Assembly: GCA_015680685.1 (NCBI GenBank)
Contig: MNCI01021446.1
Span: 1-64,000, forward strand
Length of the DNA stretch: 64,000 nucleotides
Reading direction: 5' to 3'
Source of the DNA: Gnetum montanum
Taxonomy: Eukaryota; Streptophyta; Gnetopsida; Gnetales; Gnetaceae
Part shown: in pieces, positions 22,456-36,609 of the stretch
How the letters are laid out: each line of letters opens with the position of its first letter
Position numbering within the stretch: position 1 is the stretch's first letter
The notes under the pieces: model-generated
What the model was told of the DNA's origin: nothing
The model's database searches: none
What the model saw: the letters and a program-made list of their open reading frames with translations, nothing else
Made by a program: the position numbers and the translations under genes

Positions 22456-23976
22456 TATGTGCATGAACACTTTGTATCCAAGCACATAATGCCTAAAAGT
22501 TTCTAAAGGAAACACCACTACCATCAATTATTTTTCTATGATGGTGTAGTTTAGTTGTGCATCCACAATGCTTTGACTAGTGTAGTGAATGCAATATGAA
22601 CATTTCTTATCATCCATCTACATAAGAACAACTCCCAAGTCCAATTTGATGCATCCGTCATAACATGAAATAGTTTGGACCAGTCAGCTGCTTGTAGGAT
22701 TAGAGTTTCTACAAGTTTCTCTTTTAGCCATTGGAATACTTATTTACATTCTATGGTCTAGGCAAATGGAGCATCTTTCTTTGTCAGCTCTACCAACAAT
22801 TTTACAATCTTAGAGAAATTCTCTATGAATCATTGATAGCAGCTAATATGTCCAAAGAATGATCGAACATCTTTAATAGTTTTTGGTTGGTGGGTTATTC
22901 CTTGGATGACCCTTATTCTTTTGGGTTCAACCTCAATTCCTACTTATGATATTCTATGCCCTAATACAATGCCTTCCTAGACCATTAGATGACTCTTTTG
23001 CTAGTTGAGCTTGAGGTTTATCTTAATACATCATTTCAGTACTTGCTTAAGGTAGCCCAGGGCTTGCTTAAATGTAGCTCCATAAGTGGAGAAGTCATCC
23101 ATGAATACTTCCACATCAGTATCAATTTGTTATTAAAAAATGCTTAGAACCAAGCATTGAAATGTAACAGGGGCATTGCATAGATTGAAATAAATCTTGC
23201 GATATGCAAAGGTTCCCCAAGGACTCATGAATGTTGTCTTGGCTTGGTCTTCAGGCATGATCTAGATTTCATTATAGCCACTATAACCATTGAGAAAACT
23301 ATAGTAGTAATGCCTAGAGATTGTTTCTAACACCTGATCAACAAATTGGAAATGGAAAATGGTCCTTGAATGTTGCCATATTCAATAGCCAAAAATCGAT
23401 GCAAACCCACCACTTACCACCTTTCTTTGGCACAATCTTAAGTGGACTAACCTACTCACTATCCGCAATGGGATAAATGAACCCTACATTGAGGAGTTAT
23501 TTGATTTCCTCTTTGATGATATACTTTAGTTTGGGATTCAATCACCTCTATGGCTACCTCTTTGGCTTCATGGCCAAATTAGTGTAGATGCGATGTTGGT
23601 GTATCCTATGATCAATTCTTATGATTTTAGAATATGACTAGGCAAAAGTTGCTGATCATTTTTCAACCACATTCAATAGCATCTTTCTCTATTTTAGAGT
23701 AATATTTGTATTGATTATGATTGACTTTCCATTTTTTAAGAACACATATTCCATGCTAGCTGGTAGAGGTTTTAGCTCAAGGGGCTCTTGCTTGAAATTT
23801 TTAGGAATTTCCAACTCTTCCAAATAGGTATCATCATTTTCATCATCAGAGAGTTGGGATGAACTTGCTCTAGTTCATCCATGATTTTGACATATGTGAA
23901 TGTCAAGCTCTTAGTTAGTTTCATGTAAAGTGTGCTAGCCTCTAAGTAAGCAGTCAACCACTAGGTGCCCTACTAT
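22456..23976 (-). pseudogene. E0 reverse transcriptase and N-terminal RNase H (decayed)
   Basis: The minus strand has IVPKKGGKWWVCIDF at about 23400-23445, the start of the RT fingers. The catalytic motif VFMDDFS is at about 23085-23110; FMDD is characteristic of Athila. RNase H follows towards 22456, where E1 interrupts it. Upstream of RT (23500-23960) is an Athila pol linker. No open piece exceeds about 60 codons. The left boundary with E2 at 23976/23977 lies in the linker between protease and RT. Confidence 0.83.
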
Positions 23977-24675
23977 TATAGTGACCAAAAACGTTGGAGG
24001 TTGGAATGAGACTTTGAGAGGTCAACGGTTGCATAGCCTTGACCCTGCTCCCACACAAGGGCTTGTGGGAAAACAGAAGTGGGGTATCTAGGATGGTCTT
24101 GTTAATTGAACTACGACTTACAAGTGTTACGATGAAATGTGTTTTAAGGTATTTATGTAGTGTTTGTGGTGCTCATGGAGGTGAACATAGTTAAAGTTGT
24201 AAGCATGAAAGCAGAGGTGTGAATGTGCAAAAAGATGTGTAAATAGTGAAAAATGAAAGTAAAATGCCAAGAATTTGTAAAAAATGTGAAACATGCACAA
24301 AATGCAAGCTAAAGAGAAGACGACACCACCCCAAATGGGGAGAGCGTAGTCAACTGTAAAGAAAAGATGAGGAGGTATGCGGTGTACAAACAGGAATAGT
24401 AGGTAGCATAGTCACAGTCTCAAGGTGTCTGACTATGAAGACTAACATCTCCCGTATGGTCTGAGCCTACCAAGTTGGCTACCATAATGTTCTATGGGCT
24501 GTGGAGATGTGCAAAGTGCTGGGTGGTATGCAACGATGTCCAGCAGTGTGCCAAAGTTTGCCAAGGTGCTGAGACTATTTGGGTGCAAAAGCACTAATGC
24601 CAAAATGCCAATGGTGTTTGAAAAGTGCCAACCTTGCTTTTGATTTGCCAACCCTTAAAATATGAAGAGTTGGGG

Positions 24676-24683
24676 TATTTATA
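24676..24683 (-). promoter_or_regulatory. TATA box in E2 3' LTR
   Basis: Minus-strand TATAAATA within GGCCTATAAATACCCC. Confidence 0.6.
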
Positions 24684-25074
24684 GGCCTAGAGTTAGCGTG
24701 AATCGTAGATTAGGCCCCAAGTGGCAAAGGGGTAGTTGGGGACTATGCTAACCCCAACTATGCTCCCAGTGGAGTAAAATGGTGTTTTCCTGATGTGCTT
24801 CAATGGACCCTTTGAGATTACTATGTTGTCAAGACTACATGTGCGAATGTTGAAGAAACCATGATGTACTTGAAAAAATGCAAAATAGTATGGTTTTGGA
24901 GACTACGCTCTGGGACTGCACTGCACTTTTCTGAGTGGTGTCGAGCATAGATACATATTAGGGGTAAATAGGGAATCCAAATGAGACAAAACTTGTTGAT
25001 CTTGATTATCAAAGAAATGTTGAAGTTGATATGTAAGCCAGTGATAAGTTCTAGAAGCTTCTGGAGGTAGTTCT

Positions 25075-25540
25075 AAATGACTATGCTAGCTATGATCTAA
25101 AGTGTAGCCCAAGGGGTTAGGCAAATCTAGCAAAAAGGTGAAGTTTAGTGTTGGCTACACTAGCTACGCTTTGGAGTGTAGTCCTAGTAGGGAGTGTGTA
25201 GCCCAAACACTTATAGAAGTCTTGCAAAATTGATGCCTACATGAAAACTATGCTAGCTATGCTCTAGAGCATAGCACCAAAATTTAGAACATCTACCAAA
25301 CTATTTCATCCATCACATACATGCTCAGTAGCCTCTAGCCTAACACTTAGGAAAGTTTGCAAAACTAATCATCCCAAGGCTGACTATGCTCTAGAGCATA
25401 GTCCTAGTAGGGAGAGCATAGTTAGGACACTAAGAAGAATCTGTAGTTGCTGTTGATACTTAGAAAAATTTTGCAAATTTAGACTATTAATGTTAAGTAT
25501 GCTAACAATGCTCTGGAGCATAGTCCCAATAGTGGGAGTT
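25075..25540. repeat. Palindrome cluster in E2 U3
   Basis: Repeated inverted motifs such as GCTATGCTCTAGAGCATAGC (25257-25276) and GACTATGCTCTAGAGCATAGTC (25382 onward), with further degenerate copies. They lie upstream of the TATA box, as in E1, E3 and E4, but with a different core. Confidence 0.75.
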
Positions 25541-25543
25541 TTA

Positions 25544-27220
25544 TTGATTCGTTTTTGTTGACATCTAGAGGAATGGATCGAGAGACGTTGACAAAGAATG
25601 CAAAACACCACAATAGGCTTGGCACCAACATCGCTCGTCAGTACCCAACTGGAGGTCACTTCACCATGCTCAAGAGTGTTAAGGGTACCAATGTGTGGAA
25701 GATAGAGAATAATAGGGAACATGTTAAGAAGATGGACTAAGGGATAGCAAGGGAGAAAAATGCAAACTATGTATGTGGTTGCAAGGTGTAACACCCGGAT
25801 GGATTTTCACTAAATAATAACCCCTCATCGAAGTGTTTGTGAGGGAATCAACGTCAATGGTGCCATGATGGCTTACCCCTAAGGTTGTAAGCTCTTGTTA
25901 GAGTGCTTGTGAGAAGGTTAGTGTAGTTTCAAGGTTAGACGAATTGTGAGATTCTAGCTTTGCTAATTTTTTCTTAGGGATATGTTTTTCCCTGTTTCTT
26001 TGCTCTTTTTTTTTGAATGGTAATGTGAGCCTATCTTGGGCTCTACACACTATGAGATGCTAATGGCAAGATGCTTCCCATTAGGTGGACTATGTGCCAC
26101 CTAATGGACTTTTCTTTAATGCAACCACGTCGCATCTATAGGATAGGTGTTTACTCCCTAGGATGAGTTGCGTTACATCTGCTTGTGTCTTTGACTAGTC
26201 CATAGAAACTCCCCATAGGATGAGTTGTGTTACATTTGCTATGGGTTCTACAGTTGACCGAGATAAGGTGCCATGTGCATTAGAGAGATTTGCAAGATCA
26301 ATGATGCAAGGGAAGGCTATGGAATGCATGGTAAAGGAAGCAAATGTAAGTGGGATAAGGTAGGAAAAGTAGCAATGTGCACTCTTGAGTAGTTTGGCTA
26401 GCCCAACCATGCACATCAAAGAAATGTAACATCTTACTGTTGCAATGAGATGAAACTATGCAAAACGACCTACAGGGCTTCATCCTACAAACGGAACATA
26501 GAGAAAACAATCAAAACAACCACACAACATGAGATGAGAGTGAATTGCTAGATGCAAGCATGCTGCAAATGTTACAATGGCTAGACTAGTTGTAAGAGCT
26601 TGAAGAACCAATGCAGGAAAACTAGTGTAGGTGCTAGAGCAAGGAGGTTGCAAAAGCTCCAATAGCCACACTAGAAATGAGCACCCTAGGAAGGCTAGCA
26701 AAGTAGCCAAGGGCCATAGTGATGCAAGTTCTTGAGACTCCACACTAAGGATAGGAGCTTGGAAGGCCAACAAAATGATAGAAAGCTAGGATGCTGAACA
26801 TGTTTCCAAACCTAGGAAATGGTGAGGGCTAGAGGATGGTAGCAAAATGGTTGGGCCATAGTACTACTGCTACTCTAGTGGGTGGTGTTGATGATGAGAG
26901 CTCCAAGCAATAATGAAATACCCAAGGATAGTAATGCTATTAGTGTGGCTTAAGGATGATACTACTAGTGATGGTGGCAAGAGCTCTGGAAGGTTAGCAT
27001 AATGGCCAAGGGAATCTCTAGAGGATCATAAAAATGCCAAGGGTGGTAACGCTACAAGTGTCCTAGAGGCCTCTCTTGATGTCATGAACTCTATTCTAGA
27101 ATTGCAATGTCGTGCCCCACCCTGCCCATAAGTTGTGGGTAGATAACAAAGAATTGGAAGTATTCACACTTCCTCATTTGCAGAACTGTATGTGTTAAGC
27201 TATGTGTGTTAAACTGCAAA
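25544..27220 (-). other. E2 3' untranslated region with degenerate PPT
   Basis: 25544-25620 aligns with the E1 PPT region ('tttttgttgacatct'). 26140-26270 shares the conserved 'aggtgttt(a/c)ctccc..ggatgagttg' block. No protein is supported. Confidence 0.65.
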
Positions 27221-27630
27221 CCCAATTTAAGGTCTTGGTAGATCATGATGTGCCAGTTTAGGATCCTAGTAGACCATGGGCCCAGTTTAGGGTCTTGGCA
27301 AATCATAATGTGCTAGTTTATAGTCCTAGCAGACTGGTGTGTGCTAGTTTAATGTTGTAGCAAATAGTGGATGTTGTGCCAATTTAACGTCATGACATAA
27401 GAATGAGCTATGCTAGTTTAAGTGTCATGACAAAAAAATGCTATGGATGTTAATTTTAGCATCATGGACCAAGGATGATTTGTGCTAGTTTATAGTTATA
27501 GCAGGCTATCTATGCCATTTTACTATCATAGTAGACTATTTATGCCAGTTTATAATCATAGTGAACTATCTATGCTAGTGTATAGTCATAGAAAACTCTT
27601 TGTGCTAGTTTATAGTCATAGCAGACTCTT
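27221..27630. repeat. Hairpin array A of E2
   Basis: About 13 degenerate units (agTTTATAGTC-N6-GACT and variants) lie between the integrase end and 3' UTR, as in E1 7925-8343. Confidence 0.78.
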
Positions 27631-27639
27631 GCTTACCTT

Positions 27640-28850
27640 GCTTTTTCATTGATGTAGCATTGCATGTCAGGCATAGTATGACTTTAGTTACAAGTGGTTT
27701 ACCAAATTGGTGAATTTATTGTTGTCATTGTCAACAAGCTTGAATGCTCAATTGCCATAGGCCTTAGTGACCAAGAAAGGCCCTTTCTAGTTGGAAAAGA
27801 ATTTGTTTGTGGGTTCGTGAATGACCTTGAGGACTAGGTCCCCCTCCTTGATCTGGCATTGGATCTAATTATGATGGTGTTTCTGCCATTGCATTTGTTG
27901 GTACCAGTCGATTTGATTGAGTGTCTGCATGCACTCTTCCTCTATTAAGTGGAGGTCTATGGTTCTCAACTTGTCATTTTAAGCCTCATCGATGAAGCTT
28001 GAGAGGATTACATGGAGTGACTGGACCTACAATTCAAGAGGCAAAATGGCTTCAGATCCATAAACCAAGTTGTATGGAATCTTACCTAGTGTAGTTCTTC
28101 ATGCCATGTGATAGGCCCAGAGTGCATAGATCAGTTGCTCATGCCATTGTTGTTTGCTATTACAAAGAATCTTCCCTAGAAGATTGATGATGACTTTGTT
28201 TATGGCCTCTGCTTGGCCATTTACCTACGAGTAGCGGGGTGAAGAAAAGGAATGTTTAATTCCAAAGTGCTCACAAAAGGATTTAGTGTCAGCACTATTA
28301 AACTGTGGCCCATTGTTAGTGACTATACTCATGGATAGACCAAAATGGGATACTATGTTGTTAGGTATGAATTTCCAAACCTACTATGATGTTGTCCTCC
28401 TAAGGGGAATATCTTTGACCCACTTTGTGAAATACTCAGTGGTGATTATGATGAAGTTATGCCCCATGGAGGACATAGGGGTTATCAATGTTATGATGTC
28501 CAACCCCCAGCATTGGAATGGCCATGTGATTTGCATTGTTTACAGCTCAATAGGTGGCATGTGCATGAGGTTACCATGTCATTGACACGTGTCACACATT
28601 TTAACCTTGAAGACACAATCACACTCCATGTAAGGCCAATAGTAGCCTAAGAATCTTATTTTTACCACGATTGCCCTAGGTCCTATGTGGCCTTTATAGA
28701 GTCCCTTATGGGCTTGTTCCATGATCGTCAATGCCTCGTTATCACTAATGCATGTTGATAGTATGCCATCATAGGATCATTAACATAATGTCTTATCTCC
28801 TATAATGACGTACTACAACGATGAATTTTGCACTGCATCTTTTTGAGCAG
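27640..28850 (-). pseudogene. E2 integrase (heavily decayed)
   Basis: The minus strand aligns over its length with E1 integrase (8345-9500). Shared blocks cover the GDLVLKV..H-like C-terminal domain (27790-27860), the core around the first Asp (28480-28520) and the zinc region (28560-28640). No open piece of useful length remains. Confidence 0.7.
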
Positions 28851-29560
28851 TGGTTAGATGTTGCGGAGGTTTACCTCATAGAAGGTATGACTTGATATCA
28901 TCATACCACTCTATTATGTGGGTTGTGCTTACTGTGGCTATGGATGTAATTTTTGTTGTTTATGTGATAAACATAGTGCAAGTGGCCACTATGGTGGGAA
29001 ATGCACAAAACATTTCTAGGACAATGCTTAAGGCTAATGTAGCTAATGCATCGACATACTATACATCAGCAATTGCAAATTGCTTGAGAAAGTGCTTTGC
29101 TAGGTCATAGTAAGGTTTCAAGTGCTAATCTTTGCAAGCATAAACCTCTATGACTTAGTTGATGACTAGCTAAGAATCACCTCAAATTGCTAGGTGTTAT
29201 ATTCCTAGGTCACAAGCTACTAAGATTCCTCGGAGGAGACCTTCATACTACGCTATGTTGTTAGTACACGGAAATGCAAAATGATATGAGAAGGATCAAA
29301 TCTCCTTAGAGGGGAACATGATTATGGCAGCGACACTACTCCCTTGGGAGGTTGAAGCACCATCAAAGTGCAGAAGTATCTCAAAGTTATTAGGCACTTT
29401 TCTTATGCTAGTGACATGCTTGTTTGAAAATTCTAGATCTATTGTTGCTTGGTCATTAACCAGGGAAGTGGTAAGTTATGCGACTATTGCTTGACCCTTT
29501 GTCAATGCATGTGCAATGTAATGCAAGTTAAAACTCCACAGTTATCACTTTCCAACATGT
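28850..29560 (-). pseudogene. E2 second RNase H-like domain (decayed)
   Basis: Minus-strand residues around 29190-29060 match E1 (LVINQ, YACK, YYDLAKHFLKQFAIADV). A TAG (29170-29172, minus) sits where E1 has Gln CAG, and a TAA follows where E1 has Gln CAA. Confidence 0.7.
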
Positions 29561-30800
29561 AATGTGACTACTCTTGTAAATGTTCATTGTAATGGCTTGA
29601 AGTACATTGCTCTTGTAGATGATGTTTACCTAGCTATGGAAAAGATAATGCCTCCATTTCTTAAGTGCAAAGACTAAGGTGAGGTAAGTCTTTTCCACAT
29701 CATTGTATTTTTTTTCATAGGCAACTAATGCATGGCCTAGGTAGTACATAGAGTCCTATGTACCATCGTTCTACTTTTGGTAAAGTAGAAAAATGATGGA
29801 CGCATCTAAGGTAGCAAGGTAGATGTAAAATGGTTTATCTCCTTGCAGAGGGTAGACAGTTGGAAGTTGAGCCAGCTCTTGTTTGAGGTTGTCAAATGCC
29901 TCTTGGCATTGAGGTGTCCACTCAAAGTGGATCCCCTTTTTGAGCAAGTGTTGTAGTGGCTACAGCTTGTTAGTCAACAATGCGATAAAATGTCATATGA
30001 ATTGCAATCTACCCTGTAACCATCGTAGCTCCTTAAGGTTAGCTAGTGGTGCTAAGTTGATAATGGCCTTAACCTTATTAGGGTCTATGCGTATGCTTGC
30101 TTTGGATACTATGAAACCTAGCATGTGGCTTGTCTTGACATTGAAGATACATTTCTTAGGATTTAGCCTAAGTTCATGCTTTAGACAACATTTGAGCACA
30201 AGGTCTAAATAATCTACATGATTGTGTGATGTCTTGGATTTAATTGCTATATCGTCAATGTAATCATTGAGCATACCCAACAAGTAATTGCTAAAGATGT
30301 ATGTCATGGCTCATTGATAAGTTGCTCATGTGTTCTTGAGTCTAAAGGGCATCATGATGTACAAAAATGTACCCCAAGGAGTCATGAAGGTAGTACTAAG
30401 CTAGTGCATTGGGTTAATGCAAATCTGGTTGTACCCCAAGAACCCATCCATGAAGGACAACAAGGCATGGCCAACCATATTATTGAGCAATTAATCAATA
30501 CTAGGCAATGGGAAGTTATCTTTAATGGTCACCTTGTTGAGGTCTTGGATGTCTATGAAAATGCATATACTCCCATTTTTCTTAGGTACAATAATGATGT
30601 TAGAGACCTAGTCAACATAATCAATAGCCTGGATAAAACTAGCTTTGTAAAGCTTGGTGATTTCATCGCAGATTGACAATGCCACCTTAGGCCTAACCTT
30701 AAGGGCTTTTTGTTTAATTGGTTTTATTATGGGATTGAGAATTATGTTGTGTTGCACTATGTGAGGATCTAGGCCTAGCATGTCTTCATAAGATCATGCG
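29560..30800 (-). pseudogene. E2 reverse transcriptase and first RNase H (decayed)
   Basis: The frame at 30307-29993 holds MTYIFSNYLLGML, the catalytic YIDD (YVDD in E1), NPKKCIFNV and MLGFIVSKA, ending KELRWLQGRLQFI. Flanking pieces align with E1 but contain stops and frame changes. Confidence 0.82.
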
Positions 30801-31280
30801 AATTTCTTGATGTTATTGTTAAGCACTCTTGTAATGCTTTGGACATGTTGAGGCTCTAACAAAGCACTAAGTTTCAATGTTTTTACCTTGCCCTTGGATT
30901 TTGCTATAGGGACTTCAACAAGGGGATCCTTAATGACATCACCTGCCTCTAGATCTAAAGCTTTAACTAGATGGTCTAGTTAGCCTAGCGATGCCTCTAG
31001 AGATGTTATGTATTCATCATAGGCTATAGGCTCAAGGTCTAGGAATTGAGGATCGATGCATCACATGAGATCACCATGGGGCTTGGTAAGGACCAAAGGT
31101 GAATGAATATGCTCATATGTAGACATGTTGTGAATCTTGAAATGATCCTACAAAAGCAACTAGAAAAATGTCAAGACGCACCTGTCTTAATAAGAGCAAT
31201 ATGCATAGTTAAAATAAAACAATACAAATAAATTTTCCTAAGTGTAAAAATGTGGTTTCAAATGCAAGGGATGTGTAGAT

Positions 31281-31470
31281 TGGTTTTGGGCCTTGGTGAG
31301 CCATGAGGTTGCTAGTTTAAGGTCTTAGCAGACTACAAAACACCAGTTTAAGGTCTTGGCAGACCATTGGATGCCAGTTCAACATCATAGAAAATGATTA
31401 TGTGCTAATTTAATGTTTTAGCAAATAGTTATGTGCCAATTTAATGTTTTAGCGAATGGTTAGACATGCC
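31281..31470. repeat. Hairpin array B of E2
   Basis: Six units with stems GGTC/GACC, CAT/ATG and variants lie between RT and the antisense gene. They are equivalent to E1 12183-12580. Confidence 0.72.
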
Positions 31471-31628
31471 AAATGCATCGTACTGGATTAGACAACAAAA
31501 AAAAAAATTAAAATTTTCTAAGTCTGAAGACTACCAAGAAAATGAAAATTTTTTCTACCTCTAGAGACTATGCTCAACACTACTAAGTGTAGCAATGGAT
31601 AGGTAAAAATTTAAGTGGTCCCCAGGGG

Positions 31629-31635
31629 TATAAAA
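31629..31635 (+). promoter_or_regulatory. TATA box of the E2 antisense gene
   Basis: TATAAAA upstream of the exon 1 region, matching the E1 promoter position relative to array B and exon 1. Confidence 0.5.
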
Positions 31636-34600
31636 TTCCATTATATCATTGGTAAATTTTTCATTATTAAAAGGTAAAATCAAACTTTCAAAGCATAGCG
31701 TGGTTGTAAGAGCATAGTTTGCCAACAATGTCACATGAACATGGATGCTAGCAGCCTAGCCTAACTAATATGGAGGAGGGATAGCAAGTCTTAGAGTGCC
31801 TACCATGGGCACATGTGGAGGAGAGGAGGGCACTATTGACTACTAGGTACGTTGCTACACTTGCCTCTTTTGCATTGCTTTTTGTCCCCTTTGGGTTTTC
31901 ACACTTAGGAATTTTTGGGGTTTTGGGGTTTTATTGGCCTACTATGGTAGGGATCATCATTGTCATGGCCATTGTGGCCAGCACGATAGGGAAGGAAACT
32001 TGCATGATGTAGAGGGTTTTTTGGTTTGTTTATTTTCTCTTTCTAAAGGTTTTGACAAGTTTTTTGGTGTAGGGTGTGGGTGCTCAACCGTGGCCATGGC
32101 TATTGTGACAGTGGGCACAACCATGGGGGATAAGGGTCGTAGGCTCATGCACGTGGGTAGGGCAGGGGGTTTATTAAGCATGGGGGGTGTAGAAACATGG
32201 CATAGGGGTAAAGGTTTTTTGTTGCAATTTGAAGGCAAGGGTTTGCATTGTGGTAACCATGGCTACCGTAGTAGTCAATGTGGCTACCAAGAACGGGTTT
32301 GAGGGTAATAGAGCAAGACAAGGAGTTCAGGTTGTAATAGTCGCAGTGACTATGATGGTGGGAATAGCCATAGGAATGATTAGGTCAATAGATCTAGGTG
32401 TTGGCAATAGCCCTAGGACTACTGCCTACAAAGCCAAAGCTCAACAAGCCACCACCACAGTTTCTCTATGTGCCCCCCACTTTTTTGTTGTTTACCATGC
32501 GCAAGGTAGAGGCGGTAATGCTTGCAGCTACCATAGGCAGTTATCATGAGGTAGGGGTGCTGCTAAGAACCACTATGGTTACTATTTTTAGGCATTTATG
32601 TGGGGTCTAAGGCTACAATGAAGGCCAATTGGTAGGCCGTGGTGCAGAGAAGTGGCGGTGATGGGTTGCCCTCTATGTAGTAGGGGCAAGGGTTTGAGAG
32701 TTGTCACTGCTTGTGAAGCAGAGTGCACAATGGGGGCCATGGTAAAGCATGGGATAGGGTAGTGCCATGAGGCATGGTGATGCAGCCATTGTGATAGGGG
32801 CCATGATGGTAGAAGACATAGGGACACGATGTAGGTAGTTGATTTTGGAAAAAAATCATCATTTTGGGGCTCTGATCCCAAGGAGCGTAGCCAACAATCG
32901 AGATTGTTTCTTTGAGAAATTTTATTTTGTTTTATAGGGTTACACTCCCCAAGAGCATAGTCGATAGTTAAATTTTTTTTGAAAATTCTTTGAATTTTTG
33001 GGGGCTACGTTCATTGTTAATGTAGCCCAAAGTTAGTGTAGCTCGGAGTTAGAGTTTTTTGTGACTGCTCCAAACTACACTACCCAGAATTAGAAAAATT
33101 TGAAAAAATTTGCTGAATGTAAAAATGCCAACAATGTTAAGGGTGTGATAATGTCCAACTTATGAATCGAAACAATGCTGGATTGCTAAAATGTGCAAGC
33201 TTAGACAATGCAAAATGTTCCAACATACAAAACTAAATGCTAACACTATGCTAAACATGTTGTACCCTAGTGAGTACTAGGCACATCAAATGTATATGTT
33301 GACATCTTATACTAGTGGGGCCTAGGGGATCCTAGGATATTTTTCTTAAGTTATGCTATGTTATGTTAATTTTTGCTAAATATGAACTAATGAATTTTTG
33401 TCAAAATGCATCCATTATATACTAACACTGCATTCATTTTTTGCCTTGTAGTTGCAAAGGTTCATGTCCAATGAACCCATGACTAATGATGGACAAGTAG
33501 GTGGTTTAAGGTGAGGCCTTAGGGGTACTCATCCCCTAGCTAGGATCTGGGGCATGCTAGAGTTCTCTTCTTATAATAAGGGAAAAACCTTCTTTGTTAC
33601 TATGCATGTACATACCATGTTCTAGAATCCACCTAGAACTGTAACTATGACGGAAGTGAAGTATTCATGTTTTTGTATTATGTTCCATTACTATTGGCCA
33701 TGCTAGATTTGCTAACTACTAATTACTCATGTTTGATGCTAGTTTTAAAGTTCATGATGAGGGGCTCCATGAAGAACTTGGGGCTCTTGCCTTAACCTGC
33801 ACTACCCTAGAGGTGTTCTCCTCTAGTTCAAACTTTTGAGAGGTTGTGATTGAGAAGGTGGGAGACGACTTAAAGAGCTATCCTACAAGGTACCCAAAGG
33901 CATTTGAGCAGTGCAAGACCTATGATTGGCTCAATGAGGGATGGACTAGTGGCAAGCCCAACTTTGAGGAGCAAGTTGTGCCACCACCTCCATTGAGTAC
34001 ACTGTTTGTTCTATGTAAGCAATTGTTATTTAGCTTGGCTTTTATGCTTACTCACATGCATGTGTTGATTCACCCTTGCATGATGCTAATGTTGTGTTTG
34101 CCTATGTTACAACTGTAGTTGCTTTAGGAGAGATGATAGTGGTCACCACTGGCTGCAACAAGGTAACCCTCATTATGAAGTATGATGATGTGGAGGGGGC
34201 ACAACATAGGTTGTGCCATAAGGCCTCAAATGCATTAACCAATCAGTTGTCACGTGTTGGATTGATGAACCTCTTCTTGGCCCTTAGCCTAAGCACTCTA
34301 GTGGTTGAGATGGTTACCATTATTGACTCCTTCAGAAATGACGCTTGTCGCTTTGTCACCCGCATGCATGAAGAGACGGTGGTCCTGGACCTCAGTGATG
34401 CCTTCTCTATGAACTTCTTTGGCCTCCCCTCTAAAGGCCCATTAGACATTCACAAGGCCAACAGAGAGGTAGACCACAAAGAAGAGATTGAGTGGTTGGG
34501 AGCCACTCAATCTTACAAAGGCATCATGGTTAAGAAAGTGCATGTGCCTAAGGTCTAAGAGCTCTACCTTCTTTTCTGTATCCATTTATTTTTGAACCTA

Positions 34601-36609
34601 CTCTCCCAAGGAAAAATCCTTAAGGTAGAGCAAGCACAAGTGATGAGAGAGGTTCTGAAGGAGGGCACCAGAGTTAACTAGGCCTCCTTCATCATCGTCG
34701 GACTACAAGTAAAGATTACTAGGCTTTGCTACAACATGCAAGTGAGGTCTCATGTCCACTTCACATTCTTCACAGCGTATTTGTGAAGGTTCATGGAGTT
34801 CTTGGTGATCCGGGATAGTAGGCATTGGGTTGTGCAAGATTGCAAACAACTATCCAAGCCTTGGGTTAGGTACTTATTTGTAACTACTTGTATGCAGGAC
34901 CCCCTAGAGGGGATTGATGAGTTGTACTTAGTTATGATGAAGGATCATTTGAGGAGGTCATGGTCATACTATTCTCATAATAGCATAGATGAGTACCCCC
35001 TAATGGTCATTAGGATGCGAGCAAGGCCAACTAGTACATTGCAGAGATGGTGGGGCCTTCCAAGATGAAACTCAATAGGCCACATCTAGTAGAGGAGGCT
35101 ACCCCTATGGTTACATAGGAGGGCATAAAAAAGATTTGCCTTAAGATACCCACCTTCTACTTAGTGGTTGTAGGTTTGTGGACTTATATTGGATGTATTT
35201 TTTAATATTTTTTTTTCATATGTATAAGTTTTATGTTTTCCTACTATGTTATCTTAATTCTACTATGCTACATTTGTGAGTTAGATAAGAGGGCTGCTAA
35301 AGAAGTAGCAGCAACGACAATAGCAGAGATGGCTCCTCCCCAAGTTGAAGAGGAGGAAGCATGCAGAGAGGAGCTACCCAAGGTCACAAAGACCTTCCAA
35401 TAGTTTAATGTAGAGGGGCTATTCCACCTTGAGGGTGATTTTACTAGCCTCTTCGATAATGTGTAGCCGAGAGATCCTCCTGCACTGACACTTGAGGGCT
35501 TACTAGGTGAGTGCTTTAAATTGCCATTTGTTTTACTCTTTGCTCTTTGTGTTTTTGGCTATTTAACTATTGCTAAGTATTGTGTTGCACTGAATTATAG
35601 TCTTAGATGTCCTTGCTAGTGATCCATTGTCGATGCCTACCCACCACATGAAGCCATGGCTAGAGATGCCAAATAAATTTTCCTTCATGGAAGGCATTGT
35701 AGATGATATAGTGGACCACATACAACAGGCATATCCCAAGCTTGGTATGTATGTTGTTTTTTTGCTTCAACTGCTTTACTAGTTTCATGCTTATTCTATG
35801 GCTAATGTTGATTTGCTTATTATATGCCAACAAGTTGTAAGCTCCATTGCGATTTGAACTAGGTGGCCAAGGTGAATTCCATCCTTCAATACCCTCCTGA
35901 AGTGGATTAAGTGCCTTGTCATGTGTATGAGGTAGTTAGCAAGTACATGATTTCCAGTGCAAAGGTATTATGGACCTGAAAGCACTTGAATGAGTACCTA
36001 TGGAAACACATGCATTAATTTCAGGATACTATGACAAGCTAGAACAAGAAGATTAGGGACATTTAGTCTCATTATGATTTCTTATCAACTCAAGAACAAG
36101 AAGATAGTACCTGGAAGACCATAGAGATCGATTATGCCAGGTACTGGTTGATGATCCAGGGCAAAAATGAGGTCACCCAAGAGATTATTGAGTAGAGATT
36201 TTATATGGATCTACTCGGGCAAAAGAGCTAGGGGTGGAAGAGTTTCAGCACTAAGGTGTGTAAGTGGGGGCACATGCACAAGGACTACATGCACCACTAC
36301 AAGCGTGATGAGACGCATATTTGCAGAAACTCAAAGAAAAGTCCATCAAAGCTTGCTACCTTGAGTTATTTGTTTAGGCAATTGACGAGAGGTGGGCCTT
36401 TGAGCTATTCACTTAGTACATAGTGTTAGTGGGTCCCTGGAGTGAAATATTACAATGCATTTAGGGGAAACATCTACCATCACCTTGGCAATGTAGCTAC
36501 CCACATGGACCATCGTGGATGAGAAAAATGAAACACCACAAAATTTTAGGTCTCGGCATCTCGACTACAGATTTTTCTAAGTGTAAGAGTGATGGCACTT
36601 TTTGCACCC

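Larger units (their letters stand above)
23977..25543 (-). repeat. E2 3' LTR
   Basis: About 1,567 bp. Its left end (tatagtgaccaaaaacgttgg) aligns with 51981 onward. The right end is set by alignment of the adjoining PPT region with E1. The U3 start has decayed from TG to TA. U3 (25075-25540) contains several palindromes around GCTATGCTCTAGAGCATAGC. Confidence 0.82.

Noticed and set aside
31815-32610. Overlapping frames of 65-122 codons after exon 1 of the E2 antisense gene
   Set aside because: They lie in the enlarged intron 1; composition is GC-richer but frames are not conserved in E1.
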